This document shows, one piece after another, positions 55,490 through 64,000 of a stretch of DNA of 64,000 bases (positions are counted from its first letter, which is position 1; every line of letters starts with the position of its first letter). The notes beneath the pieces are model-generated. The model searched no databases. It saw nothing but the letters and a program-made list of their open reading frames with translations, and was not told the origin of the DNA. A program made the translations under genes and the position numbers. The stretch is from Tipula vernalis (Eukaryota; Arthropoda; Insecta; Diptera; Tipulidae). Where the stretch lies: assembly GCA_958295665.1 (NCBI GenBank), contig OY282560.1:49104333-49168332 (forward strand), read 5' to 3'.

Positions 55490-55690
55490 GTGAATTTATT
55501 TTGTTCCTTTAAATCTTCGGGAGAGGATTGTATGTATTCTGCATTTTTACAGCAACGCCCTACAGACCTTGCGGGGTATGTTGAAAGATGCTGGAGGAAA
55601 GTGCGGGTGATTTTTATTCCAAAAATGGGAAAAGATACTTACTCTGAGCTTTAGCTTTTCCTCATTTATACTGAAATCTTCTTTTGTTAA
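55490..55690 (+). pseudogene. LINE reverse transcriptase N-terminal fragment
   Basis: The plus strand encodes SSGEDCMYSAFLQQ, a WRKVRVIFIPKMGKDTYSE block and, in another frame, FRLSSFILKSSF. These match the start of RT in LOA/I-type LINEs (compare VNVVFIPKAGK and LSSFILKTLERL in the element at 56390-61558). It is an isolated old fragment. Confidence 0.55.
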
Positions 55691-55699
55691 TAAAAATTT

Positions 55700-56062
55700 C
55701 GAAGCAGTTTAGATTGAAGCACCATCAAGGGAAATAGACCCCTCTACCATAGTTTGATAATCAATAAGCTCATAGAAACTGCTGGATCATTGCCTAATGA
55801 GATGGAGTCCTCTCACCTCTATTGTGATTGTTCGTGATGGAAATACAATGTTCGCATTACATAATTTTGTTCGTGTTTTACGAAATTTAGTATAATGTGA
55901 TGATCACTAAGATTACGTTTTTTCACTGTTCACCAGAGTTTAAATTTTTCGTTCTTTTATCGCTCTTTATAAAAATGTTCGCTCTTCACAATGCGTTTAC
56001 GCTCTTACCCACCCCTCTAAACAAACAAACAAAATTTTACGGAGAGGAGAAACTGTTAATAT
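55700..56062. other. Intergenic, nothing recognised
   Basis: AT-rich. The ORF at 55897-56151 crosses into the inverted repeat and has no domain. Confidence 0.4.
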
Positions 56063-56067
56063 TTCTA

Positions 56068-56188
56068 CAATTCAGTTTCGATCTGACGAGAATTGTGATA
56101 AATAAATCACTTTTCAATCATCTCATCAGACTCTCGCGACTGAACTACTAATTTAGTATATAATTCTCGTCAGATCGAAACTGAATTG
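56068..56188. repeat. 27-bp perfect inverted repeat with a 67-base loop
   Basis: Arms at 56068-56094 and 56162-56188 are exact complements (core CAGTTTCGATCTGACGAGAA), with four more paired bases outward after one mismatch. It could be a foldback MITE or a transcribed hairpin; no target duplication was seen. Confidence 0.85.
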
Positions 56189-56373
56189 CAGAACTGTCCT
56201 GCTTGTAAAATTATTATCTATCTGGCTAATTAATTCCGGAATAACCTAATGTCACAAAAAAAAATTATTTCGCTCTTTCAAAGTGATTTACATTTTTATT
56301 TTTAATGTTGCTCTAGAAACAGGGAGCGTAAAAATTAAAAATACTGCTCCCAATCTATACAACTGAGCGATTA

Positions 56374-56389
56374 AAGAAAATATATTAGG
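56374..56389. repeat. Target-site duplication of the LOA-like LINE, left
   Basis: AAGAAAATATATTAGG, repeated exactly at 61559-61574. Confidence 0.9.
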
Positions 56390-56404
56390 TTAGGTTAGGT
56401 TAGG
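56390..56404 (-). repeat. TTAGG-type tail of the LOA-like LINE
   Basis: Three TTAGG units on the plus strand, plus a fourth that is part of the target duplication (56385-56389). On the element strand this is a (CCTAA)n 3' tail. TTAGG is the ancestral insect telomere unit, but so few copies do not make a telomere. Confidence 0.7.
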
Positions 56405-56472
56405 TTGGAGTGGCTGCTTAGGCACACTTAGACCGATGACGGTCCATTGTGATACCACAGAATATATCCCCT

Positions 56473-59400
56473 TTACCCCTCTTGGAACCATTTCGAGCTA
56501 TTTATGTAGTGTAAGACGTCCCGCACTTTAATGCTTTCGAGATCCGAGAGGCAGTCCATCCGGAACTTACCCAATTGTTTGTGGCTTCTGAGTGCCAATG
56601 GTGGACACGAGCAAAGGAAGTGGACCAACGTCTCTTCCTCCTCTTCGTCCAAGCAGCTTCTGCAGAAGTCATTTGCCTCCAGACCCAGTCTTCTTTCATG
56701 TTCTCCAAAAAGGCAGTGTCCATACTTGTCTTGCAACTCTACAGGTGAGGGTGTTAGACCACCTTTCCCCCGCTGAGGATAGCGCCTGCTTCCCAAGTGC
56801 TTGTCTCAGCGCTGTGATAGGCCTCCCCAGACTTGCCCTTTCCGGTTGCAGTTGGAGAGTCGTACCATGCCTAGCAAGTTTATCCGCTCTGCAGTTCCCC
56901 AAGACGCCCGAGTGACCTGGGACCCAGATTACCTGGATATTGAAATGCTCGCCCATTTCACCCAATGCACACCCGTGATGCCAAAGACACCGATTCTAAC
57001 GACCGGATCGCCGCTTGACTGTCCACATAGATAGCGATATCATCTGAGGATACCACATTATGCTTCAACCACGTCATGACCTCCTCAATTGCTACGACTT
57101 CAGCTTGGTATACGCTGCAGTAATCAGGGAGACGAATAGAAATGTTTACATTTAATTTGTCACAGAATACTCCAGCTCCCACTTTCCCATCTAGCTTGGA
57201 GCCATCTGTGAAGAATTGCAACGCTTCGGTTTCCGATAACGGTCTATCCCTCCAGGATTCCCTTGAAGGGAAGGAGGTCCGAAATCGCTTCTCGAAGCGT
57301 AGAGTAGGTTTAATGTAGTCAAGATTTGCCAGGTCATCCTTCAACGATCTAACGATAGTAGAGTGTCCTGTACTAAGACACCTCCACTGAGAGACGGCTG
57401 CAAGTCGTACAGCCGTATTTGCCGCCATCTGTTTGCCAAAAATGTCGACCGGAAGAAGGTGCAACATAACCTCTAAGGCACTTGTTGGTGTCGACCTCAA
57501 TGCCCCGCTAACAGCATACAGGCCGTTCTTTGCACCCTCTCAATCCTACTTTTATAAGTTACCTTGTCCAGAGTTGGCCACCAAACACCCACCCCATACA
57601 TGAGTACAGGTCTCACTACAGCGGTGAAGAGCCAGTGTACCAGCTCCGGCTTCAGACCCCCTCTATGACCAATGGCGTTCCTACAGGGGTACAAAGCTAT
57701 AGCAGCTTTGTTTATTCTCTCCAACATATTGGGCCTCCAACTAAGGTTACTGTCTAAGATAATGCCCGGATATCTAGCTCTATCAGTAAAAGCAAGTCTC
57801 GTGCCATTTAAGGTAGGAGGGACAACAACCGGAATTTTGTATTTCTTAGTGAAGAGTACCAGCTCTGTCTTGGACGGGTTAATACCAAGTCCACATTTGC
57901 CAGCCCATTTCGTAACGATGGTAAGCGCATTCTGCATTACGTCTACAATCGTGCCCAGGAATTTCCCGGTAACAGCTAAAGCTACGTCGTCTGCGTAAAC
58001 GATAACTTCAATACCCTCTCTCCAATTCTAGTAGTAACCCGTTTACGACTATGTTCCAGAGAAGAGGGGACAGAACTCCCTCATGCAGGGTTCCCCTAGT
58101 TACTCGCCTCTTGATGGTGGAGTCCCCCAACTTCGAGCTAACAATCCTGCTTCCCAGCATATAATTGATTAACCTTCTCAGAGGAACGTCCACCTCCAAA
58201 AATGACAATCCCTCCTTGATTGCCTCCGCTTTCAGATTATTAAAGGCGCCCTCTATATCCAGGAATACCACCAAACAGAATTCCTTCGAATTAATCGATT
58301 TCTAAATCGTACACACCAAGGCGTGCAGAGCAGTGTCCACAGATCTACCCTTTGTGTACGCATGCTGAGACGGTGCCCACTTCCTGGCACCTATTTTATC
58401 TCTAATGTATACATCCAGCAGCCTTTCCAAGGTTTTCAAAATAAAGGATGATAGAGTTATTGGTCTTAGGTCCTTAGGATAGACGTGTGAGTTTTTCCCC
58501 GCTTTTGGTATAAACACCACATTAACCTCCGTCCAGTACCTAGGAATATAGCCCAGCTTCAAACACCCTTTCAATATAGCTTCCAGTTAAGGAAGAATAA
58601 TTACTGAGTTGTTTTGAAGTTCCCCTGGTATAATTTGATCCGGACCAGCCGATTTAAATGGTTTAAAACCCCTCAGTGCCCATAGGATCCGTTTCCTGGT
58701 TACGATATCCTCTGTGAACACTGATAGTGATTCCTGATGATTGCTACGCACCAACAGGTCTTCAAAGCTCCCTGGGAAGTGTGTCTCGAAGAGAAGTTCC
58801 AGAGATTCTCCACTAGAAGCTGTCCAAGATCCGTCCGGCTTTATCAAAAAACTGGGACTAGCTGTACTTTTGGAAAGAATCTTCCTAAGGCGGGAGGTTT
58901 CGGATAGCTCTTCCATTTTATCACAGAAGATTCTCCATGACCTCCTTTGTGCCTTTCTTAATTCTTTCTTATAAATTCCGAGTTTCTCCTTATAGGAGTC
59001 TCAATCCTGAGCCTCCCTTGTATATTTGGCTCTATTAAAGGCTGTCCTACAAGCCTTACGATAGGTTCCCAGTTCCCTGGACCACCATACTGGTTTTTGG
59101 CTACCCCTAGGCTTAGCCAGAAGGCAGGCACTCCCCAACGGTCGTCGGGGGCTCCAGAGCCCTCGACGGCAACAAGTCCTCCAATAATTTTTCCATATTT
59201 GCTCCAGTTGGTCCTCCTAGGGTTCCTGAAGGCTTCCCGGGTAGCAGGGTGAATATCGATGATCAGAAAAGGAGTGTTCCTTATCCACCCTCCAATTTTT
59301 AACCATATGAAGCATATTATTTGAGGCAAGGGTCACGTCTAGAACCTCCTGCCTGTTACTAGTAATAAATATGGGCCATAAATATTCCGCCCAATATTAC

Positions 59401-59874
59401 ACATTGAAAGGTTAGTACTCATCAAATAATCAAAAAGTGACTCACTTCTTTCATTAATGTATAAATTCTTTCATCAACTCCCAGTACCACACCTACCTTT
59501 GATTGTTCCGCTTCACGGATCAGCTCCTCCAGGTTATCCGGAGGAACCCCCTTCTCCCGGTCCATGTAGGCTGAAACTAGCCAGAATCTACAAGTGCCTA
59601 CTTCCAGGCTAACTGCAGTAGTGTCACCATTGCTGTATTGAGAGAGAAGGAAAAGATTAATATTGTTTTTCCCAAGAAAACAAGATCTGATCTTCCCAGA
59701 CTTACTAGAGGATATAATTTTGTACCCCTTGGTTCTGAGGCTACAGAACCTGTTGTTGTTAATCCAAGGTTCTTGGATTAGTATCACATCTTCACCCGAA
59801 CTAGCCAGCCTGAGGAGTAGAGCTGTCGAAGCAGCCTTAGAATGGTGAAGGTTAATTTGAATTATCTTAATCAT
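56473..59874 (-). pseudogene. LOA-like LINE ORF2: endonuclease, reverse transcriptase, RNase H, Cys/His end
   Basis: Minus strand in order: endonuclease from ATG 59874 (IIQINLHHSKAASTALLLR, VILIQEPWINNN, LVSAYMDRE); a spacer over 59329-58590; RT with VNVVFIPKAGK and LRPITLSSFILKTLERLLD (58574-58302), VVFLDIEGAFNNLKAEA with a catalytic Asp, GVLSPLLWNIVVNGLL (58274-58008), VYADDVALA near 58005-57975 in another frame, and INPSKTELVLFTK; RNase H with FFTDGSKLDGKVGAGVF, the Glu in YQAEVVAIEE, IYVDSQAAIRS and, after a frameshift near 56960, a later Asp in NCRADKLARHG; then CRSCLDEEEEETLVHFLCSCPPL. At least five frame changes are visible. Catalytic residues of RT and RNase H are still recognisable. 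Confidence 0.85.
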
Positions 59875-60000
59875 AACCTTTTAACCTTTACCTACCTCTA
59901 TGGTATATTCCTGCTACCGCAGGAATATTATTTGTCGGTATTTTGGGATGCGCCGGATTCGCCCGTCTCGCTAACCCTCATACCCTCTGTAGAGGACTTG

Positions 60001-61320
60001 TCAGTGCCACCGTCTGGCCGGGCTACCGACATCCTCCTCCATCGGTACACCAAATCCTTCGCTTATATGCTCCTCCTCATTTTCCAAGTGAATCCTTGCC
60101 AGACCGAGGTCGCCGGATTCACTCCCCCCTACCCTCAGCTTCTCTCCCCATGCTGCTGGTACCCCTTCAGGCCTGGGCGGGTTGCCACCATCCTCCAGTT
60201 GGCCTCCCGTACGCGCTTCCGCCCCATCCTTTTTATAAACGTTGAGAGTAATTGACCCGAATCCGAAGTCAATTACTCCCTTCGTTTTGTGCAGGAGGGT
60301 AAGGGACTCCTTATTTATTACCATAATTGATAATTTCGAGTTCCCTTTCGCCTCCTCCTGCTTGACGATCTTCCAATTTCCGATCGGAAGATTCGGGTTA
60401 CTGGCCTGAATGATTTTCAAAGCCTCGTCAGGACTAGCCGGTTCGGATGGCAGCCAGATACGTGCCCTCGGCCTGTTGGGAATTTCCTCCCGGCTAACTG
60501 CCGCTAGCTTTCCGCATGGCCACACCTTCCCTACTTTGACCTCCTCAGCTTTGCGCCTGGCCACACCTCCCCTAGCCTTTTTGTAGAGTCCGAGCATGCA
60601 GTCATCTTCACATGCCCTTGATACCATCCCGCATCTCTGCAGGATGGGGGTGGTCCTGGATTTTCTCCCAAGACCTTTAAAAAGACGAGGTTGAGTGCAT
60701 TATACATCAACCTCCATTTTTCCGCCGTGATGCTCCCATCTTCTTGACTTTTGTCAATTACAGCTAGCATCCACACATGCTCCCTCAGGACATCGCTGAA
60801 CAGCTTTGTCCCCAAGTTAAAGCTCGGCTTCGTGTCAGTCAGCAACTTGGCCCGCTTGCTGTCGACTACTTCCACCTCCTCCTGGGACCGCTGTCCCCCT
60901 CCACCCTCCTGGGACCGCTGTCTTTTCGACACATGGTCCCTTTCCGAGCTTCCGCAGCCCACAGTACCTCCTTGCCCAAGCTATTAATGTTTTCTGTTCT
61001 TCCGTGAGCTGCCCCTCGGCGGTCGCAGCCCATTTCTCGAGAATTCGAAATGCCGAGCGGCGATTTTTGTACCGAAATTTCGCCGGAGGAATGCCTCTCG
61101 TCCCACTCCCCTGTGCTGCGTTGGTACCGCTAACTCCCGGGACTGGTGCCCTAGAGTCAACCACCTTTGCAACCTTAGAGGCCCCAACCGTCTGGTTTGA
61201 GGTACCACTCTTCGCTGATACCAGCTTTTGAGGAGAGCCGGTGCCCTTGATTTTCTTATTGTTAGATCTGTTCATTATGATTCCCACGAGTATCGGAGAA
61301 ATAAAGGTCCGCCTGCGCAT
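60001..61320 (-). pseudogene. LOA-like LINE ORF1, frameshifted
   Basis: Minus strand, three overlapping frames: 61320-60835 (N-terminal basic region; KFRYKNRRSAFRILEKWA, LTEEQKTLIAWARRY), 60962-60531 (TKPSFNLGTKLFSDVLREHV, GSITAEKWRLMYNALNLVFL) and 60627-60001 (RARIWLPSEPASPDEALKII, NLPIGNWKIVK, LLHKTKGVIDFGFG, ITLNVYKKD). The last part resembles the DUF4780-type domain found in some insect LINE ORF1 proteins. It presumably binds element RNA. There is no zinc knuckle. Confidence 0.7.
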
Positions 61321-61558
61321 AGATCCGTATACGAAGGTAAGGCTAATTACAACTGGAGGTCGCCAGGTATCCAGAGGGCTCCGTTCACACCTGGGCTTTG
61401 TTAAATGGGCCCCCAGCCTGGCAGATCGTCAGCACGGGTCGCTTTACACCTTAATCCGGCCCATTTGCCATCATTTAGCGTGACCCGCCGTATACCTAGG
61501 TCACTTATTAACACCCGCTCAATGAGCGTGGACCCGGAGGCGACGGCAATTATAAGGC

Positions 61559-61574
61559 AAGAAAATATATTAGG
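61559..61574. repeat. Target-site duplication of the LOA-like LINE, right
   Basis: AAGAAAATATATTAGG, followed by GATATTAGGGATATT, a short direct repeat of TTAGGGATA present at the target itself. Confidence 0.9.
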
Positions 61575-62062
61575 GATATTAGGGATATTTTTTGTAACAC
61601 ACGGATTCCTCTTTAAATCATTAAATAAAGGAAGTTCAATAAACGATATTTAGATACATTTCTAAACTAGGATTGAACTTTTTTCCAACTAGGATGAAAC
61701 TTTGCTATTTCTTCGCCGATTATAGTGAAATTTGACACACGCGGAATGAAAATTCTCGAATATGGCGAATTATTAAGGAGCTTGACTATTTCTTAACCGA
61801 TTGTGATGCAATTCGATATGTGCGTTGGAAATGGGATTCTAAAATGATTTTTAGATGAAGTTCTGGAATATGGCCAATTAGGATGAAATTACAGATTATT
61901 TCTCTCTCATCTTGGCATATACACAAGATTAGACAAAACCAAGATTTGTTAGTTCTTCCTATTTTACTTTTAAATCACATTACCAACAAAAGATGTATTT
62001 CTTGTACCGTTGTCTTTTTCTATTGCGTTATTATCTAATTTAACTTTATTTTATATTTACAG
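61575..62062. other. Non-coding, probably upstream intron or promoter of the next gene
   Basis: AT-rich, with short internal repeats (AACTAGGAT at 61667 and 61688). It ends in a T-rich tract and TATTTACAG, a good splice acceptor at 62062. Confidence 0.4.
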
Positions 62063-62456
62063 AATTTGATAACAGTATCCATTCCATATACAATAAATCA
62101 AGTCAAAGCGCAAGACGATCAAACGAGCGCACAAAGTGGAAATCACGAGTGCTGTGATAAGAGAAGAAAAAAACCAATTTAAGCGAAATGTGATGATGAC
62201 GTTAGTGATGCTGATAAAAAAAGATACAGAATGATAATAGAGATGTGAAAAGTGATAAGATAAAAAGAAATCATAAAGTTTAATTATAAAAAATAAAAAT
62301 TAATTAAAATCTAAACGATAATCCAAGATATACTGTAGAGTGCGTGTTTCTGTGTTGTGTGTGTGGGTTGGTTGGTGCACCACTTCTGCACTTGTAGTGA
62401 TTTATAGCAATTTTTTTTTTTTTATTTAGTTAGATAGAAATTTGAACGGCATAGAA

Positions 62457-62561
62457 ATGCATGAGCTATTTACAAATGTTCTATCGAAACGCGATTTATC
62501 GAGGGCAGGTGATTTATTTTCAGTTGCCGATTCGGATATTGTAAATGACTTGAAAGAATTG
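62457..62561 (+). CDS. Putative first coding exon of an unidentified host gene
   Basis: A 35-codon open stretch starting MHELFTNVLSKRDLSR and ending VADSDIVNDLKEL. It is followed exactly by GTGAGT, a consensus splice donor at 62562, in phase 0. The ATG has AAA upstream. A possible exon start is the acceptor at 62062, giving a 5' UTR of about 394 bp. The sequence is balanced and soluble-looking, unlike the transposon frames nearby. I do not recognise the family. The next exon must lie beyond about 63000, or beyond the window if the Helitron-like sequence sits in the intron. No signal peptide or membrane segment is seen. Confidence 0.5.
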
Positions 62562-63151
62562 GTGAGTACACAAATATTTTTTATTTTATTTTTATAATGA
62601 TCAGCCACTGTCTCCCAGATTTTGAATTTAATTCGGCCCGGTTTTTAATCCTTTTTAAACTTCGAATAAATATAAAATCAAATATTTGAAGCATGATTGA
62701 AAAACTAGGCCCTAGTGTTGTAAATGAAAGTTTTTCTAGTATCTAGTACGTTTCCGTACATTGAATTCGTTCATTTCATTTCAGTTCGTTTCGTTTTCCT
62801 CTATATAACTAGCCCATTACATTTGCTCACTTTCAAAAAAACTTGTTGGTAGTTGACCAGTTGCAAAATCTGTCCAGGTCAGCGAAAAAGAAGAGATTTT
62901 GCAAACTTGAAACAATGTATAATACATGTAAGCGTGGTTTGTCCGTGCGTGTGCGTGCTGCTATATCTCCGCAACCAACACCGCAGCTCCAAGCTGGTTA
63001 TATGGTAAGGTAGCGCCCTTCCTCCATCGATGAAGACGGGGGTTCAGAGATATGGGTGTCAAAAGAGGGCATTGCATCAATGGACTTCTTATGGGAAATC
63101 GGTGAAGCAGCTAGGAATCGAGTGCCGAAGTGGCCGAGACTGGCCAAAATG
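62562..63151. other. Probable intron, with repeat-like sequence from about 62930
   Basis: The first 370 bases are AT-rich intron-like sequence. From about 62930 the sequence is GC-richer (TGTCCGTGCGTGTGCGTG, CTCCATCGATGAAGACGGGG) and resembles transposon sequence leading into the tandem array. No ORF is supported. Confidence 0.4.
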
Positions 63152-63723
63152 TTCCTCAATATTCTAGAGGGTTCTAGAATGTTGTAGAATGTTGAAGAAT
63201 GTTCCAGAAGGCTTGAGAATGTTCTACAATGTTCCAGCATGTTATAGAATCTTCCAGAATGTTCGAGAAGGTTGTAGAATTTTACAGAATATTCGTGAAC
63301 GCCCTACAATGTTCCAGAACGCCTTCCAGAATGTTCTAGAATTTTCCAGAATATTCAAGAATATTCCAGGATGTTCGAGAAGTCCTAGAATGTTCCAGAT
63401 GAGTCATCAGTCATCAGAATATTCCTGAATGTTCTAGAAGGTTCCAGAATGTTCCCAGAATGTTCGAGAATGCTCTTTGAGAATGTCCTTGAATATTCCA
63501 GGATGTTCGAAAATGTTCAAGAAGCTCCCAGAAGGTTCTGAACTTTCGAAGGAACTTTTGGTTCCTGAATGCTCGGGAATGTTCTAAAAAGTTCCAGACG
63601 ATTCTGAACCATGGAAGAGACTTCCTGTCCCGAAACGTTCGAGAATGCTGTAGAATGTTCTAGAAACCGGAAACGGAAGTCCAGAATCTTCTCGAACATT
63701 CTCGAATGTTCCATTATCTTGTT
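63152..63723. repeat. 10-bp-period minisatellite with heat-shock-element structure
   Basis: About 570 bp of degenerate tandem units of the form TTCnnGAAnn (for example AGAATGTTCC). Alternating TTC and GAA spaced by two bases is the binding pattern of heat shock factor. The best run, 63324-63366, has nine uninterrupted modules in perfect phase. The array is palindromic in character, so ORFs on both strands through it (63189-63714) are artefacts. It lies just before Helitron-type helicase coding sequence. Confidence 0.85.
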
Positions 63724-63804
63724 CTGGTCAGCATCAAGGCGAGATCAACGTGTAGTCCAACGAATCCAAATAGATTATATTATAATAGACCGATTATGTA
63801 TTGC

Positions 63805-64000
63805 ATCAGGTGCGACAAGTTCATCTGGAATTAAATGTCGATTTCAATGAAGAGATATTTAATCAAGCGCTTATGCGTTTGGAAGACAAATGCTTAACAA
63901 TAAGCAAACCAACTTTAGTTGAACTCGGAATGCAAGCGCCATGAAGAGATGGAATCGATGCATTGAATTCCGAAATATTGAAAGAGAAAAGCTATATGAT
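63805..64000 (+). pseudogene. Helitron/PIF1-type helicase fragment
   Basis: The plus strand encodes VDFNEEIFNQALMRLEDKCL, then PTLVELGMQAP, a TGA stop at 63942-63944, and after it DGIDALNSEILKEKSY in the same frame. This pattern (FNEALILIED.C, LGMPAP.R) is characteristic of the PIF1-like helicase of insect Helitrons. The stop shows that the copy is degraded. The window ends inside it, so the helicase motifs proper are not visible. Confidence 0.7.

Larger units (their letters stand above)
56390..61558 (-). mobile_element. LOA-like non-LTR retrotransposon, apparently full length
   Basis: 5169 bp on the minus strand between exact 16-bp duplications. It has a 5' leader of about 240 bp, ORF1, and ORF2 with endonuclease, reverse transcriptase, RNase H and a C-terminal Cys/His motif. 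The 3' end is a tail of CCTAA units (TTAGG at 56390-56404 on the plus strand). RNase H after RT and the LDIEGAFNN and GVLSPLLWN motifs point to the LOA/I group. Frames are broken in several places, so it is a dead but structurally complete copy. Confidence 0.9.

Noticed and set aside
56385..56404. Telomere from TTAGG repeats
   Set aside because: Only four units, internal, and explained as a LINE tail plus part of its target duplication.
63189..63714. ORFs across the 10-bp-period array
   Set aside because: The repeat is nearly self-complementary and open on both strands; no domain is encoded.
63152..63723. CRISPR-like array
   Set aside because: Units are about 10 bp, degenerate and palindromic with no unique spacers, in a eukaryotic genome.

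Overview
This window looks like nuclear DNA from an insect, most likely a fly or a near relative. It is AT-rich, with spliced genes, GT-AG introns, polyadenylation signals, and a dense load of LTR, non-LTR and DNA transposons of types common in insects. There is one confidently recognised host gene, an acyl-CoA-binding protein (ACBP/DBI) at 8299-8936, with a small first coding exon and a likely upstream untranslated exon. A second host gene may begin at 62063-62561, where one candidate first coding exon ends in a clean GTGAGT donor. I could not identify its family.

Layout. 1-5850: a remnant of a Ty3/gypsy element, then a nearly complete second gypsy element (509-5645) whose 205-bp LTRs differ at one base, sitting in a (TA)n microsatellite. 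5851-9150: host DNA with ACBP. 10075-12240: a gypsy integrase scrap, the 5' part of an R1-clade LINE, and a mariner scrap. 13372-14858: an inverted-repeat element and a complete hAT-type non-autonomous element with an 8-bp target duplication. 15830-23056: a complete, apparently intact BEL/Pao retrotransposon on the minus strand, with LTRs that look identical, a 5-bp target duplication, a tRNA-Tyr-type primer site and an unbroken 1746-codon ORF. 23412-25950: a second R1 fragment and a decayed CsRn1-type gypsy. 29159-34457: a gypsy element with 436-bp LTRs and a GTAC target duplication, whose Gag resembles the Arc capsid family; its pol is broken. 36621-43735: a mariner fossil, a plus-strand CR1/Jockey-like LINE, then minus-strand LINE remnants. 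47196-47646: an internally deleted mariner with perfect terminal repeats. 49240-54100: an old minus-strand LINE split by a third R1-clade copy with a 15-bp target duplication. 56390-61558: an apparently full-length minus-strand LOA-like LINE with RNase H, a 16-bp target duplication and a TTAGG-repeat tail. 62063-64000: the putative host exon, a 10-bp-period array that reads as a very long heat-shock element, and a Helitron/PIF1-type helicase fragment at the edge.

The mobile elements do not form a pathway. They are nested insertions of different ages: BEL and the first gypsy look recent, the Arc-like gypsy and the LOA-like element intermediate, and the CsRn1, mariner and CR1 pieces old. The most interesting item is the heat-shock-element-like array beside Helitron helicase sequence inside what may be a host intron. 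The Arc-type Gag element and the intact BEL element come next. All identities, alignments and percentages were judged by eye.
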